From the NCBI GenBank assembly GCA_019695185.1, contig JAIBAN010000065.1, positions 1-47,045 of the forward strand: 47,045 nucleotides of DNA, given 5' to 3'. A model generated the notes under the pieces. It saw only the letters and a program-made list of their open reading frames with translations. It was not told the origin of the DNA and searched no databases. A program made the translations under genes and the position numbers. The DNA comes from Blastocatellia bacterium. Its GTDB lineage: Bacteria; Acidobacteriota; Blastocatellia; Chloracidobacteriales; Chloracidobacteriaceae. Numbering within the stretch: position 1 is the first letter of the stretch; the number at the start of each line of letters is the position of its first letter. Positions 34,710 to 43,760 of this stretch are shown piece by piece.

Positions 34710-34978
34710 CATTTGCCATTGCCCATTTGCCATTTGCCATTTTTTTCAGGTGTTGCCATCAAATGCAAACAAGTCAATGCGCTTATGCAAAGACTCAAAA
34801 TGGCACAGTAATTCTCGATTGAGCGAATTTTGAAAAATGTCAGGGCTACGCCTGGAGGTGTGAGGGTTTGTAACCTCTTGAAAATTAAAAAGAAAAGAAT
34901 TTTCACGCCTCAAGCTGTAACTCTGACTTCAGCCAAACCGGGAATTGCTGGAAATCGCAAATCGCAAATCGCAAATGC
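34710..34978. repeat. Two-arm heptad array with distant arms, CATTTGC / GCAAATC type
   Basis: The left arm (34710-34742) has CATTTGC units; the right arm (34951-34978) has GCAAATC twice and GCAAATG. The 208-bp spacer is non-coding. The right arm ends one base before the phosphatase stop codon on the minus strand, and the left arm begins six bases upstream of the Dph6-like start, so the array again spans the whole gap between two genes on one strand. Confidence 0.8.
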
Positions 34979-34979
34979 G

Positions 34980-36281
34980 TTATTCTTCCAACGCTTTGAC
35001 CACGACCACGGTTAAATCATCGTCGAGGACGGTTTGCTGACTGAAAGCGCGCACTCCATCAAAAACGGCCTGCACAATTTCGCGGGCTGGCAGCTCGCGG
35101 GCCGGTCGAATGAGTCCAACCAAACCGTCAACACCCAACTCGATTTCATCCCGCTTGGCCTCGGTTGCGCCGTCGGTATAGAGCACCAGGATTTCACCAG
35201 GTTTTAATTTGCGCACGCATTCCTTGTATTCACGGTCTTCAAACAGCCCCAATACCGTATTTCCACACGAAATTTCCTGATAGGTATCGTCCTGCCGGAT
35301 GAGCAGCATGGGGTTGTGCCCGGCATCGGCAAAGGTAAAACGACGGGAAAAAGGGTCAAGCACGCCATAAATGGCCGTTACATACTGCGGACCGGTGACG
35401 CTTTCCCAAAGCAGATAGTTGACCTTGCGAAAAACGTTGCGCACCGCGAAATCATTGCGCACCTGTGCCCGCAGAAAGGCCCGAAAGCTGGCCATAATGA
35501 GGGCCGAAGGAATGCCTTTCCCGGAAATATCCGCAATGGTGATGCCAAGTTGCTGATTGGCAAACGGAATAAAGTCAAAATAATCGCCGCTGACCTGTTC
35601 AGAAGAAAAATTCGCCCCGGAAATATCAAACCCTGGCACCACCGGGTCACGGTCCGGCAGCAGGCTTAACTGCACCTGTCGGGCAATGGTCAGTTCGCTT
35701 TCAAGGCGTTTCTTTTCCAGTCGCTCCTGATGCAAAAAGGCTTTCTCAATGGAAATGGCAACGGTTTCGGCAAAAAAGGTCAGGATTTCCAGGTCGGCTG
35801 CCGTATAGGCGTTCACCTCGTGGCTTTCGAGGTTGAAAGCGCCAATCACCCGATGGTTAGCCCGAATCGGAGCCACGATTTCCGAACGGGTTTGGGAATT
35901 GGCTTTGACATAGCGGCGGTCTTTGGTGACATCGGGAATAATCACACCACGCCCGTTTTGGACCACCCAGCCGACCAGCCCCTCACCGACCTTGAGGCGT
36001 AAATTGTCGAAAAACTGCTGGTCGTACCCGCGTTCCACCTGCGCCCGAATCCGTTTTCCGTCCGTGTTTGGTTCAATAATGTAAATGGCAGCCACGTCAT
36101 AAGGGACAAAGGCATGCACCGCCTCAATAATCAGATTCAGGATTTCGGCTGCATCAAGCGAAGTGCTGATTTTATTCGTGATGGCATGAATCACCTGAAA
36201 CTTGGCTTCAGGCGTCAGGGATGAATCAGACAGATAGAGCGGATATTCCTGAGTCTCTTCAAAAAGGGGATTATTATCCAT
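34980..36281 (-). CDS. GAF domain PP2C/SpoIIE-type serine phosphatase
   Basis: This 433-residue cytoplasmic protein has an N-terminal GAF domain (about 25-175; VPYDVAAIYIIEP, KVGEGLVGWVVQNG, ADLEILTFFAETVAISIEKA), a short coiled linker (QERLEKKRLESELTIARQVQ) and a C-terminal SpoIIE-type PP2C phosphatase. Metal-binding and catalytic motifs are EQVSGDYFDF, ITIADISGKGIPSALIMA, FADAGHNPML, LVLYTDGATEA and DDDLTVVVV. Such RsbU-like phosphatases dephosphorylate anti-anti-sigma proteins of the STAS type, with the GAF domain sensing a ligand; no RsbV/W partner is nearby. The ATG at 36281 was chosen as the first Met with family-like sequence; no Shine-Dalgarno is obvious. Confidence 0.92.
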   Translation of the reverse strand: MDNNPLFEETQEYPLYLSDSSLTPEAKFQVIHAITNKISTSLDAAEILNLIIEAVHAFVPYDVAAIYIIEPNTDGKRIRAQVERGYDQQFFDNLRLKVGEGLVGWVVQNGRGVIIPDVTKDRRYVKANSQTRSEIVAPIRANHRVIGAFNLESHEVNAYTAADLEILTFFAETVAISIEKAFLHQERLEKKRLESELTIARQVQLSLLPDRDPVVPGFDISGANFSSEQVSGDYFDFIPFANQQLGITIADISGKGIPSALIMASFRAFLRAQVRNDFAVRNVFRKVNYLLWESVTGPQYVTAIYGVLDPFSRRFTFADAGHNPMLLIRQDDTYQEISCGNTVLGLFEDREYKECVRKLKPGEILVLYTDGATEAKRDEIELGVDGLVGLIRPARELPAREIVQAVFDGVRAFSQQTVLDDDLTVVVVKALEE

Positions 36282-36363
36282 ATTGGTCTGGAGGTGGCTC
36301 AAAGTGTGGCCTACTTTACACGCCACTCTCTGCGCTGTACAACTGACTAGGGGCAAACATTTT

Positions 36364-36438
36364 GCAAATGGTGAATGAAGCAGGTGCCTGTTTTTTTAGC
36401 AAGCCAGCGTTGATTTACCATGCACCATTTACCATTCA
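36364..36438. repeat. Degenerate two-arm GGTGAAT-type repeat
   Basis: CAAATGGTGAATGAA on the left (36365-36379) and TTACCATGCACC with ATTTACCATTCAGG on the right (about 36415-36439) are partial complements. They lie in the divergent gap between the phosphatase and the flavoprotein gene, ending at the ATG of the latter. A short hairpin GCAGGTGCCTG precedes a run of T residues at 36391-36397. This is a worn member of the class. Confidence 0.45.
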
Positions 36439-36441
36439 GGC

Positions 36442-37614
36442 ATGATTGCAGACAAAACCACACATTTACGAATTGCCATTATCGGGGCCGGGCCGGCTGG
36501 CTCAATGGCAGCCGGGGAACTGGCTCAATTGGGTCATACAGTACGCCTCTATGACATGCACCGGGGTGCCTGGGAAAAACCCTGCGGCGGAGGTGTGACA
36601 GCCAAAGCATTGCGGCAATATCCTTTTCTGCATCAGGTTGAGACAGCCTATCCGCGCCAAACGATTACCGAAATGGAGCTGGTTTCGCCCCGTGGACGCT
36701 CACTCTGCCTGCAACTGGAAACCGAATTTGTCATTTTCGCACGTCAAACGCTTAACGCCTGTCTGCTCGAACGGGCGTGCGCTGCCGGAGTTGCCTTCAT
36801 TCCGGAACGCGCCACGGCACTTGCCCCTGCTGGTGACGGCTGGCGGATTACCACTCCGGCAACGACTTGGGAGGCTGATTTTCTGGTGGGGGCCGACGGC
36901 TGCACCAGTTTCACCCGGAGACAGGTGGCGGAAAAACTGCCTGACGAAGACCAGGCCATGTGCTGCGGTTACTACCTTCCGGCTGCCGGAACCACTCGTG
37001 CCGTAATTGCATTTCCGCCTGATTTCACCGGGTATGTCTGGGCTTTTCCCAGGGTGGACCATATTTCCTACGGTATCATCAATGCGTGCGACGAATATCC
37101 ACTGACCCGTTTGTGGGAAATTCTGGATGCGTTTGTCCGCCAGCACAGTGGAACCGGACTGCCCCAGGAAAAAAGCAAATATGCCGCCCGTGTGCCAATG
37201 CTGCGGCGGGAAAGTTGGAAAACGATACGGAACGGGGCCAAAAACTGGGCCTTGGTTGGCGATGCGGCGGGACTGGTGGACCCGATTACCGGCGAAGGAA
37301 TTTATTACGCGCTTCGTTCGGCGGAACTGCTGGCGCAGGCGTTTCGCGCCGGAACTCCGGAACTTTATGAACAACTTTGGCGGTCTGAATTTGAAGCTGA
37401 TTTGAGTGAATCATCCCGCCGGTTACAGCGGTTTTATCGAGGAAGGATTTTTGGCGGGCCGGTGCTGGAGCGCATGTTCCAGGTTGCCCGCTTTCATGGC
37501 GGCGTGGGGGAAATTCTCTCACAGGCGCTGGCCGGAGACATTGACCATGTGACCCTCAAACCACGATTGGTCAAAAGTTTGTTCAATCCCAGAACCTGGT
37601 TTGGCGCAAAGTAG
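36442..37614 (+). CDS. FAD-dependent oxidoreductase, geranylgeranyl reductase family
   Basis: This 390-residue flavoprotein has the dinucleotide-binding GAGPAGSMAAGELAQLGHTV at residues 15-34, the second FAD motif LVGADGCTSFTRR and the GD motif LVGDAAGLVDPITGEGIYYA. The phrase WEKPCGGGVTAKAL after the first strand is typical of geranylgeranyl reductase-like proteins, which saturate isoprenoid double bonds of lipids, quinones or chlorophyll side chains. The substrate cannot be assigned; with no photosynthesis genes in view, a quinone or membrane-lipid role is more likely. The start is the ATG at 36442, giving the canonical N-terminus. It is convergent with the CocE-type hydrolase. Confidence 0.9.
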   Translation: MIADKTTHLRIAIIGAGPAGSMAAGELAQLGHTVRLYDMHRGAWEKPCGGGVTAKALRQYPFLHQVETAYPRQTITEMELVSPRGRSLCLQLETEFVIFARQTLNACLLERACAAGVAFIPERATALAPAGDGWRITTPATTWEADFLVGADGCTSFTRRQVAEKLPDEDQAMCCGYYLPAAGTTRAVIAFPPDFTGYVWAFPRVDHISYGIINACDEYPLTRLWEILDAFVRQHSGTGLPQEKSKYAARVPMLRRESWKTIRNGAKNWALVGDAAGLVDPITGEGIYYALRSAELLAQAFRAGTPELYEQLWRSEFEADLSESSRRLQRFYRGRIFGGPVLERMFQVARFHGGVGEILSQALAGDIDHVTLKPRLVKSLFNPRTWFGAK

Positions 37615-37621
37615 GCCATTT

Positions 37622-37868
37622 TCGGGGCATCGAAGTGCCCCAGAGGGGCGCAATCTGATAGCCAGGGTATGGAGCGGAGCGGAATCCCTGGATAACGGAT
37701 TCTGTCACCCGTTGCGCTTCGGCAGGAGCGCTATCATTCTCAATCAAAGAAATTACTGGTTTTGAATGATAATGCGCCCCTTCAGGGCACAGAAAAATTT
37801 ACACCTTGGATTCCAGGGTTCCGCTCCGCTCCACACCCTGGCTACCAGATTGTGCCCCTTCGGGGCAT
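37622..37868. repeat. Large inverted repeat with REP-like arms between convergent genes
   Basis: Arm 1 (about 37643-37691) reads GAGGGGCGCAATCTGATAGC and continues to CCCTGG; arm 2 (about 37813-37860) is its near-complement. Each arm contains the inner palindrome CCAGGGT..GGAGCGGAGCGGAA..CCCTGG, and outer short palindromes (GGGGCATCGAAGTGCCCC at 37624-37641, GCCCCTTCGGGGC at 37854-37866) bound the element. It sits between convergent stops at 37614 and 37880, so it may work as a two-way terminator. Its sequence suggests a dispersed repeat family, unlike the heptad arrays. Confidence 0.85.
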
Positions 37869-37879
37869 TTGCGCTTTGC

Positions 37880-39760
37880 TTATGGCATAACCAAAACCTG
37901 AAGCTGCGACGGCATGGCTTTTGAGCGGTACACCCGTTGAGTGGCTTTCTGGTAATCCGCTTCGGTGGCCTTGTAGATGTCCATGAATTTCTGCGGATTG
38001 CGGTCCACCATCGGAAACCACGTGCTTTGAACCTGAACCATGATTTTATGGCCTTTCATAAACGTGTGATGCACATCGCGCAGTTCATATTCAATTTTGG
38101 TGGGCTGGTTGGGTGTCATCGGTTCCGGTTTTTCATAGCTGTTGCGAAATTTGGCCCGCAGGACCTCCGCCCGAACCAGTTGTGCAAACCCGCCCATGCG
38201 AACGCCCGTCGGATTTGGGTCCGGGTCGGGCGTGTCATTCGGATAGACATCAATCACCTTGACGATGAAATCGCAATCGGAGCCGCTGGTGGAGGCAAAA
38301 AGTTTCGGCACAATCGGCCCCGCCAGCGTCATGTCCTCTTTCAACACATCGCTTTCATAAACCAGGACATCCGGGCGGTTGGCCGCAAACCGCTGGTCTT
38401 CCACAATGAACGTCCGTCCGGTGGTGACCCGCGTTTCGGCAGTCACCGGCACCGGTTTGGCCGGGTCGCTCACATATTCGTCAAAGGCTTTCGGATTGGC
38501 TTCCGTCGGTGGTTCGAAGGAAAGTTTTCCCTTGGGGTGCAGGTACAGCGATTTGGCCTGTGCGTTTTTCGGCGGCCACGATTCGTACTTGTGCCACTGG
38601 TTGCGCCCGGTTTCAAAAATCACTGCTTCGGGTAGTGAAAGCGTGCCTTTGTCTTTCAGAAAGTAGTTGAAGAACGGCAGTTCAACCTCTTTCCGGTACC
38701 AGAACGACTGTTTCGCGCCAAACTTGACATTGCCAAGCGCATCGCCGTCCGTCCGCGCCCAGCCGCCGTGGACCCAGGGTCCCATCACCAGCATGTTGAA
38801 CGCCTTGGGGTTGTTTTTCTCAATCGCCGCATAGATTTTGAGTGGTCCGTATAAATCTTCCGCATCAAACCAGCCCCCCACCGTCATCACCGCAGGCGTG
38901 ATGTTTTTCAGGTGTTGCGGCACATTGCGGGCCTTCCAATAGTCGTCATAGGTGCCGTGGGTCATCAACTCATTCCAGGTGGCCAGTTTTTCGTGGAAAT
39001 AGTTTTTGTTTGCATTCGCCAGCGGTCCCAAATCACGGAAAAAACGGTAGCCGTCCGGTGTCTTGTGGTCAAAACGCGGCCCGTAATCTTTGGTTGGACC
39101 GTTGCGCGGCGCATCAAAATAGGAAAAAAAGTTAAAGGCATCCGGCAGGTAAAAAGCTCCGTTGTGGTGGAAATCATCCCCAATAAAGGTGTCAGCCATC
39201 GGTGCCTGTGGGGAGGCCGCCTTCAGCGCCGGATGCGCCTGCATGATTCCGGCAGCCGTATAAAACCCCGGAAAAGAAATGCCCCACATGCCCACCCGAC
39301 CATTGTTGTTCTGAATGTTTTTCAGGAGCCATTCGATGGTGTCATAGGTGTCGGAGCTTTCGTCCACCTCCGTCCCTTTTTTATTCGGGTTGTGCGGGGT
39401 CATGAAAATGAAGTTTCCTTCGGACATGTACCGTCCGCGCACATCCTGATAGACGAAAATAAAACCCTCTTTGGCCATTTCAGTCGAGGGTCCGATGGCG
39501 TCCTTGTATTCATTGGGTCCGTAAGGGGCCACACTGTAGGGCGTCCGGCTCAACATAAAGGGATATTTTTGCGAGGTGTCTTTCGGAACATAAACCGAGG
39601 TAAAGAGTTTCACCCCATCCCGCATCGGGATGGGGTATTCAAATTTCGTGTAATGTGCTTTGACATCAAAGGTTTCCTGAGCCTGGAGCGTTCCTGCCAG
39701 GGCTCCGCACAAAAGAACCAAAAAGGCTGCCGTTTGGGCAAACAGTCGGAAATGTTTCAT
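37880..39760 (-). CDS. Exported CocE/NonD family hydrolase (X-Pro dipeptidyl-peptidase-like)
   Basis: This 626-residue alpha/beta hydrolase has a signal peptide (about 1-27, FLVLLCGALAGTLQAQE). The triad is S162 in GMWGISFPG, D299 in GGWFDAEDLYG and H331 in GPWVHGGW. The N-terminal IPMRDGVKLFTSVYVPK, the QDVRGRYMSEG motif and a C-terminal jelly-roll X-Pro-like domain (about 420-626, DFIVKVIDVYPN, MKGHKIMVQVQSTWFP) are diagnostic. Family members act as acyl esterases, glutaryl-7-ACA acylases or peptidases; the substrate is not predictable. It is likely periplasmic. The ATG at 39760 has AGGAAG a few bases upstream. A pair of GC palindromes lies just upstream. Confidence 0.93.
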   Translation of the reverse strand: MKHFRLFAQTAAFLVLLCGALAGTLQAQETFDVKAHYTKFEYPIPMRDGVKLFTSVYVPKDTSQKYPFMLSRTPYSVAPYGPNEYKDAIGPSTEMAKEGFIFVYQDVRGRYMSEGNFIFMTPHNPNKKGTEVDESSDTYDTIEWLLKNIQNNNGRVGMWGISFPGFYTAAGIMQAHPALKAASPQAPMADTFIGDDFHHNGAFYLPDAFNFFSYFDAPRNGPTKDYGPRFDHKTPDGYRFFRDLGPLANANKNYFHEKLATWNELMTHGTYDDYWKARNVPQHLKNITPAVMTVGGWFDAEDLYGPLKIYAAIEKNNPKAFNMLVMGPWVHGGWARTDGDALGNVKFGAKQSFWYRKEVELPFFNYFLKDKGTLSLPEAVIFETGRNQWHKYESWPPKNAQAKSLYLHPKGKLSFEPPTEANPKAFDEYVSDPAKPVPVTAETRVTTGRTFIVEDQRFAANRPDVLVYESDVLKEDMTLAGPIVPKLFASTSGSDCDFIVKVIDVYPNDTPDPDPNPTGVRMGGFAQLVRAEVLRAKFRNSYEKPEPMTPNQPTKIEYELRDVHHTFMKGHKIMVQVQSTWFPMVDRNPQKFMDIYKATEADYQKATQRVYRSKAMPSQLQVLVMP

Positions 39761-39778
39761 AGACTTCCTGTCCGGTGG

Positions 39779-39826
39779 TGAGTTCCGCCTTCAGGCGGCA
39801 GTTATGAGTTCCGCCTTCAGGCGGCT
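39779..39826. repeat. Tandem pair of CCGCCTTCAGGCGG palindromes
   Basis: Two direct copies of GAGTTCCGCCTTCAGGCGGC (39780-39799 and 39806-39825) lie 19 bp upstream of the CocE-type start codon. Each contains the palindrome CCGCCTTCAGGCGG. In the leader they could form two small hairpins; they look like a REP-type dispersed element. Confidence 0.8.
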
Positions 39827-40039
39827 GAAAAGGAAAGAACCGATTCCTTTTCGCTTTGATTTTGGGATGGAAGGAAAACTGAGGGATGCCTTTTATCATC
39901 ACGGCCAGCGGTTGCCAATCCAAATCATCTGTCCGGTTTGGGTCTTGATTGAGGTTGGGCGACGCCTTTTCTTTTGATTTTCATTCACCAATTCCTGTCA
40001 GTTATGGTATTGTCGGGCGCATTTTTGTGCAGACCACTC

Positions 40040-40591
40040 ATGCGGATCATTTCAGGAAAGTTCAAAGGCAGGCGAATTCAAACGGTGGATGGACTGGAAG
40101 TCCGCCCCACCTCTGACCGTTTGCGCGAAACGTTGTTCAATATTCTTTCCCCTGACATTGACGGAGCCACGTTTCTTGACCTTTGTGCCGGTTCCGGCGC
40201 AGTTGGAATCGAAGCGCTCAGTCGGGGAGCCGAGCATGTGACGTTTGTTGAACATGCCCGCCGCGCCATCACCATGCTGGTGGAAAACCTCCGTGTCTGT
40301 CACATTGAGGAAGGGGTGGATGTCGTCCAACGCGACGTGGTGCGGGCGCTCAAACAACTGGTTTTTGAAGAGCGTCATTATGATTTGATCTTTTTTGACC
40401 CGCCCTATGCTTCGCATGTCTACGGGCCGGTGATGAGCCTGCTGAGTGAAACCGAACTGCTCGACACGGAAGGCCGCCTGATTGCCGAGCATCACAGCAA
40501 ACACGAAATGCCTGAAACCATTGGGCATCTGCGCCGCTACCGAGAGGTTCGCCAAGGCGAATCGTGTTTGAGTTTTTATGCCAGAATTTAA
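40040..40591 (+). CDS. rsmD: 16S rRNA m2G966 methyltransferase
   Basis: RsmD methylates N2 of G966 in 16S rRNA using S-adenosylmethionine, late in 30S assembly. The 183-residue protein has MRIISGKFKGRRI at the N-terminus, RPTSDRLRETLFNIL, the SAM-binding LDLCAGSGAVGIEALSRGA (about residues 51-69) and the catalytic DPPY in LIFFDPPYAS. Length and motifs are normal. The ATG at 40040 is chosen because MRIISGxxKG is the family start; in-frame codons further upstream have no match. It is followed two bases after its stop by a heptad array and then the MoxR gene. Confidence 0.95.
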   Translation: MRIISGKFKGRRIQTVDGLEVRPTSDRLRETLFNILSPDIDGATFLDLCAGSGAVGIEALSRGAEHVTFVEHARRAITMLVENLRVCHIEEGVDVVQRDVVRALKQLVFEERHYDLIFFDPPYASHVYGPVMSLLSETELLDTEGRLIAEHHSKHEMPETIGHLRRYREVRQGESCLSFYARI

Positions 40592-40593
40592 TG

Positions 40594-40717
40594 AGGGTTT
40601 CGGGGTTCAGGGTTTCGGGGTTCAGGGGTTTGAAAAACCATCCATGCTCATGGTTGATTTGCTTCCATCCAAACCCCTGAACCCCGAAACCCTGAACCCT
40701 GAATCCTGAACCCTAAA
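40594..40717. repeat. Two-arm array, AGGGTTTCGGGGTTC units
   Basis: The left arm (40594-40632) contains AGGGTTTCGGGGTTC twice and AGGGG, alternating 7- and 8-base units. The right arm (40671-40717) is complementary: CCCCTGA, ACCCCGA, AACCCTG, AACCCTG, AATCCTG, AACCCTA. The array fills the gap from two bases after the rsmD stop to four bases before the MoxR ATG, so no Shine-Dalgarno is present for MoxR. Confidence 0.95.
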
Positions 40718-40721
40718 AAAC

Positions 40722-41675
40722 ATGTCCCAATACGTTCAGCAGGTTACGGACCATATTCGCTATCAACTGCACCAGATTGTGGTGGGGCAGGATGCCGTGA
40801 TTGACCAGATTTTGATTGGCATGTTTGCCGAAGGCCACGTTCTGCTCGAAGGCGTGCCCGGTACGGCCAAAACCCTGCTCGTCAAAACCCTGGCCCGGAT
40901 TATCGGGGCCGGTTTCAACCGGATTCAGTTTACCCCCGACCTGATGCCGTCTGACATCACGGGCACCAATATTTATAACCTCAACACGGGGGTTTTCACG
41001 CTGCGCCAGGGGCCGATTTTTACGGACCTCCTGCTGGCTGACGAAATCAATCGGACTCCGCCCAAAACCCAGGCTTCACTCCTTGAGGCAATGGAAGAAC
41101 GACAGGCCACCATTGACGGCGAACGGCACCCGCTGTCGCCGCTCTTTATGGTGATGGCAACCCAGAATCCGATTGAATATGAAGGGACCTATCCGCTCCC
41201 TGAGGCCCAGTTGGACCGGTTTCTGCTGAAAATCCTGATTGACTATCCGACGCAGGAGGAGGAACTGCACGTGATTGCCAACTGGAACGCCGGATTCAAT
41301 GCACGCCGGTTGCAGGAAATTCCCATCACGGCACTTTCCGATTTGACCATCATTACCGAATGCCGCGCCCAGGTGCGGGCCATTACGGCTGAAGCAGGCG
41401 TTCAAAAATACATCGTGAATTTGATTCGGGCCACACGGGACAATCTCAACCTCAGTTGGGGAGCCAGCCCCCGTGCGGCAGTCGCGCTTTTGATGTGCTC
41501 CAAAGCACGGGCCGCCATGAGCGGGCGGGCGTTTGTCACCCCCGACGATATTAAAGGAATCGTCAAGCCGGTCTTGCGGCACCGGGTCGTGCTGAAATCC
41601 GAAGCGGAAATTGACGGCATCACTCCCGACCAGGTGGTTGACGAAATTGTGGCCAGTGTCGAGGTTCCCCGATAA
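40722..41675 (+). CDS. MoxR family AAA+ ATPase
   Basis: This 317-residue ATPase has Walker A GVPGTAKT (about residues 44-51), Walker [10 protein letters not shown] with the MoxR phrase [18 protein letters not shown], sensor 1 [23 protein letters not shown] and a C-terminal lid domain with [16 protein letters not shown]. MoxR proteins are chaperone-like and usually act with a DUF58 and a von Willebrand A domain protein encoded just downstream; here the next gene is urocanate hydratase, so it is an orphan. The ATG at 40722 (MSQYVQQV) is directly preceded by the repeat end CCCTAAAAAAC with no ribosome site. Confidence 0.93.
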   Translation: MSQYVQQVTDHIRYQLHQIVVGQDAVIDQILIGMFAEGHVLLEGVPGTAKTLLVKTLARIIGAGFNRIQFTPDLMPSDITGTNIYNLNTGVFTLRQGPIFTDLLLADEINRTPPKTQASLLEAMEERQATIDGERHPLSPLFMVMATQNPIEYEGTYPLPEAQLDRFLLKILIDYPTQEEELHVIANWNAGFNARRLQEIPITALSDLTIITECRAQVRAITAEAGVQKYIVNLIRATRDNLNLSWGASPRAAVALLMCSKARAAMSGRAFVTPDDIKGIVKPVLRHRVVLKSEAEIDGITPDQVVDEIVASVEVPR

Positions 41676-41950
41676 AAACACAAACGCAGGAATGATTGCG
41701 ACTGCTCCCAGGTTGAATTTGACCGGAGAAGCAGGGTACCGTACAAAGTTTGGCAAAGATGCCCCCTTCGGAGACTGGCTCAAGCCGAAACCAAAGGCGT
41801 AAAGCTGATTGGCAAAGAGTGAACGGTCAGTGATTTTTTCACTGCAATGGCTGTTTGCTTCGCCATCTGCCATTCACACTTTACGATTCACCTTCTGCCA
41901 GTTTTTTCCGATTCCATACACTACATTTTCAGGAAACGTCATTATCTTTT

Positions 41951-43603
41951 ATGGCTCGAACGATTCGTGCTCCTCGCGGAACCTCACTCATGTGCAAAGG
42001 CTGGCAACAGGAAGCCGCCATGCGCATGCTTATGAACAACCTGGACCCGGATGTGGCCGAACGTCCGGAAGAACTCATCGTCTATGGCGGCATCGGCAAA
42101 GCCGCCCGCAACTGGAACTGTTTTGATGCGATTGTCAGCAGTCTGCACACGCTGGAAAACGACGAAACATTGCTGGTGCAGTCCGGCAAGCCGGTCGGGG
42201 TCTTGCGGACACACGAAATGGCTCCCCGCGTCCTGTTGGCCAATTCGAATCTGGTGGGCAACTGGGCCAACTGGGATGAATTCCGTCGCCTGGAACAGAT
42301 GGGGCTCATGATGTACGGCCAAATGACGGCGGGAAGTTGGATTTACATCGGCACCCAGGGCATTTTGCAGGGTACCTATGAAACCTTTGCCGCCGTGGCC
42401 GACCGGCATTTTGGCGGCACGCTGGCTGGAAAACTGGTGATTTCCGGCGGTATCGGCGGAATGGGCGGTGCCCAGCCGCTGGCTGCGACCATGAACGGCG
42501 CGGCCTTCCTCGGAATTGACGTGGACCCGTCACGGATTGAAAAACGGATTCAAACCGGTTACTGCGACCGGATGACCGTCAATCTGGACGAGGCTCTGGG
42601 CTGGCTGGAAACGGCCCGCGCCGCACAGACCCCGCTTTCGGTGGGGCTGGTGGGCAACTGTGCCGAAATCCTGCCCCAACTGGTCGAGCGGGGGATTGTC
42701 CCGGATGTATTGACAGACCAGACGAGCGCCCATGACCCGCTGGTTGGATATGTCCCGGCAGGTTTTTCGCTGGATGAGGCTGCCGCCCTGCGGCGTGACA
42801 ACCCGGCGGAATACGTCAAACGCTCAACGGCCTCGATGGCCGTGCATGTCCGGGCCATGCGCCAGTTGCAGGATTTGGGTGCGGTGACCTTTGATTACGG
42901 CAATAACATTCGCAAACAGGCGCAGTTGCAGGGCGTCGAAGACGCGTTCCAGATTCCCGGTTTTGTGCCCGAATACATCCGCCCGCTCTTTTGCGAAGGC
43001 AAAGGGCCGTTCCGCTGGGTGGCGCTTTCGGGCAATCCGGCTGACATTCGCAGAACCGACGACCTCGCCCAGGAGATTTTCCCGCACAACCCGACCCTGC
43101 AACGCTGGATTAAGCTGGCCCGTGACAAGGTTCACTTCCAGGGACTGCCCGCCCGGATTTGCTGGCTGGGATATGGCGAACGGGCCGAATTCGGTTTGGC
43201 GCTCAACGATTTGGTCAAACGGGGCGACCTGGAAGCCCCCATCGTGATTGGCCGCGACCATCTGGATTGCGGTTCGGTGGCTTCACCGTACCGTGAAACC
43301 GAGGCCATGAAGGACGGTTCGGATGCGATTGCCGACTGGGCCATTTTGAATGCGCTCGTCAACACGGCTTCCGGAGCCAGTTGGGTGTCGTTCCACCACG
43401 GCGGCGGAGTCGGCATGGGCTACAGTCTGCATGCCGGACAAGTCACGGTTGCCGATGGAACCGCCGACAGTGCCAAACGGTTGGAACGTGTTCTGACAAA
43501 TGACCCTGGGATGGGTGTTCTGCGCCATGTGGATGCAGGATACGAAGAAGCTGAAACCACGGCCCGGACCAAGGGCGTCAAGATACCAATGATGGGAGAA
43601 TAG
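41951..43603 (+). CDS. hutU: Urocanate hydratase
   Basis: HutU converts urocanate to 4-imidazolone-5-propionate in histidine degradation using tightly bound NAD+. The 550-residue protein fits family length. Visible motifs are the N-terminal [33 protein letters not shown], the NAD-binding [35 protein letters not shown] and the C-terminal [19 protein letters not shown]. The start is the ATG at 41951 ([11 protein letters not shown]); the frame is open further upstream but without family match. The other hut genes (hutH, hutI) are not in the window. A heptad array begins eight bases after its stop. Confidence 0.96.
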   Translation: MARTIRAPRGTSLMCKGWQQEAAMRMLMNNLDPDVAERPEELIVYGGIGKAARNWNCFDAIVSSLHTLENDETLLVQSGKPVGVLRTHEMAPRVLLANSNLVGNWANWDEFRRLEQMGLMMYGQMTAGSWIYIGTQGILQGTYETFAAVADRHFGGTLAGKLVISGGIGGMGGAQPLAATMNGAAFLGIDVDPSRIEKRIQTGYCDRMTVNLDEALGWLETARAAQTPLSVGLVGNCAEILPQLVERGIVPDVLTDQTSAHDPLVGYVPAGFSLDEAAALRRDNPAEYVKRSTASMAVHVRAMRQLQDLGAVTFDYGNNIRKQAQLQGVEDAFQIPGFVPEYIRPLFCEGKGPFRWVALSGNPADIRRTDDLAQEIFPHNPTLQRWIKLARDKVHFQGLPARICWLGYGERAEFGLALNDLVKRGDLEAPIVIGRDHLDCGSVASPYRETEAMKDGSDAIADWAILNALVNTASGASWVSFHHGGGVGMGYSLHAGQVTVADGTADSAKRLERVLTNDPGMGVLRHVDAGYEEAETTARTKGVKIPMMGE

Positions 43604-43610
43604 GAGGCAG

Positions 43611-43743
43611 AGTTCAGGGTTCAGGGTTCAGGGTTCAGGGTTTTCGAATACGAGAAAGATTGAGATTTTGAATTGGCATTCAATTCTTCATTCTCAATTC
43701 AAAAAACCCTGAACCCTGAACCCTGAACCCTGAACCCTGCTCC
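43611..43743. repeat. Two-arm heptad hairpin array, GGTTCAG type with nested TTGAGAA-like arms
   Basis: The left arm (43611-43644) is AGTTCAG, GGTTCAG three times and GGTTTT. The right arm (43707-43743) is CCCTGAA four times and CCCTGCTCC. Inside are a second pair of arms, ATTGAGATTTTGAATTG (43659-43675) and CAATTCTTCATTCTCAATT (43681-43699), roughly complementary. Thus two nested hairpins lie between hutU and adk; this is the cleanest example in the window. Confidence 0.96.
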
Positions 43744-43760
43744 AGAAAGAAAGACCAACC

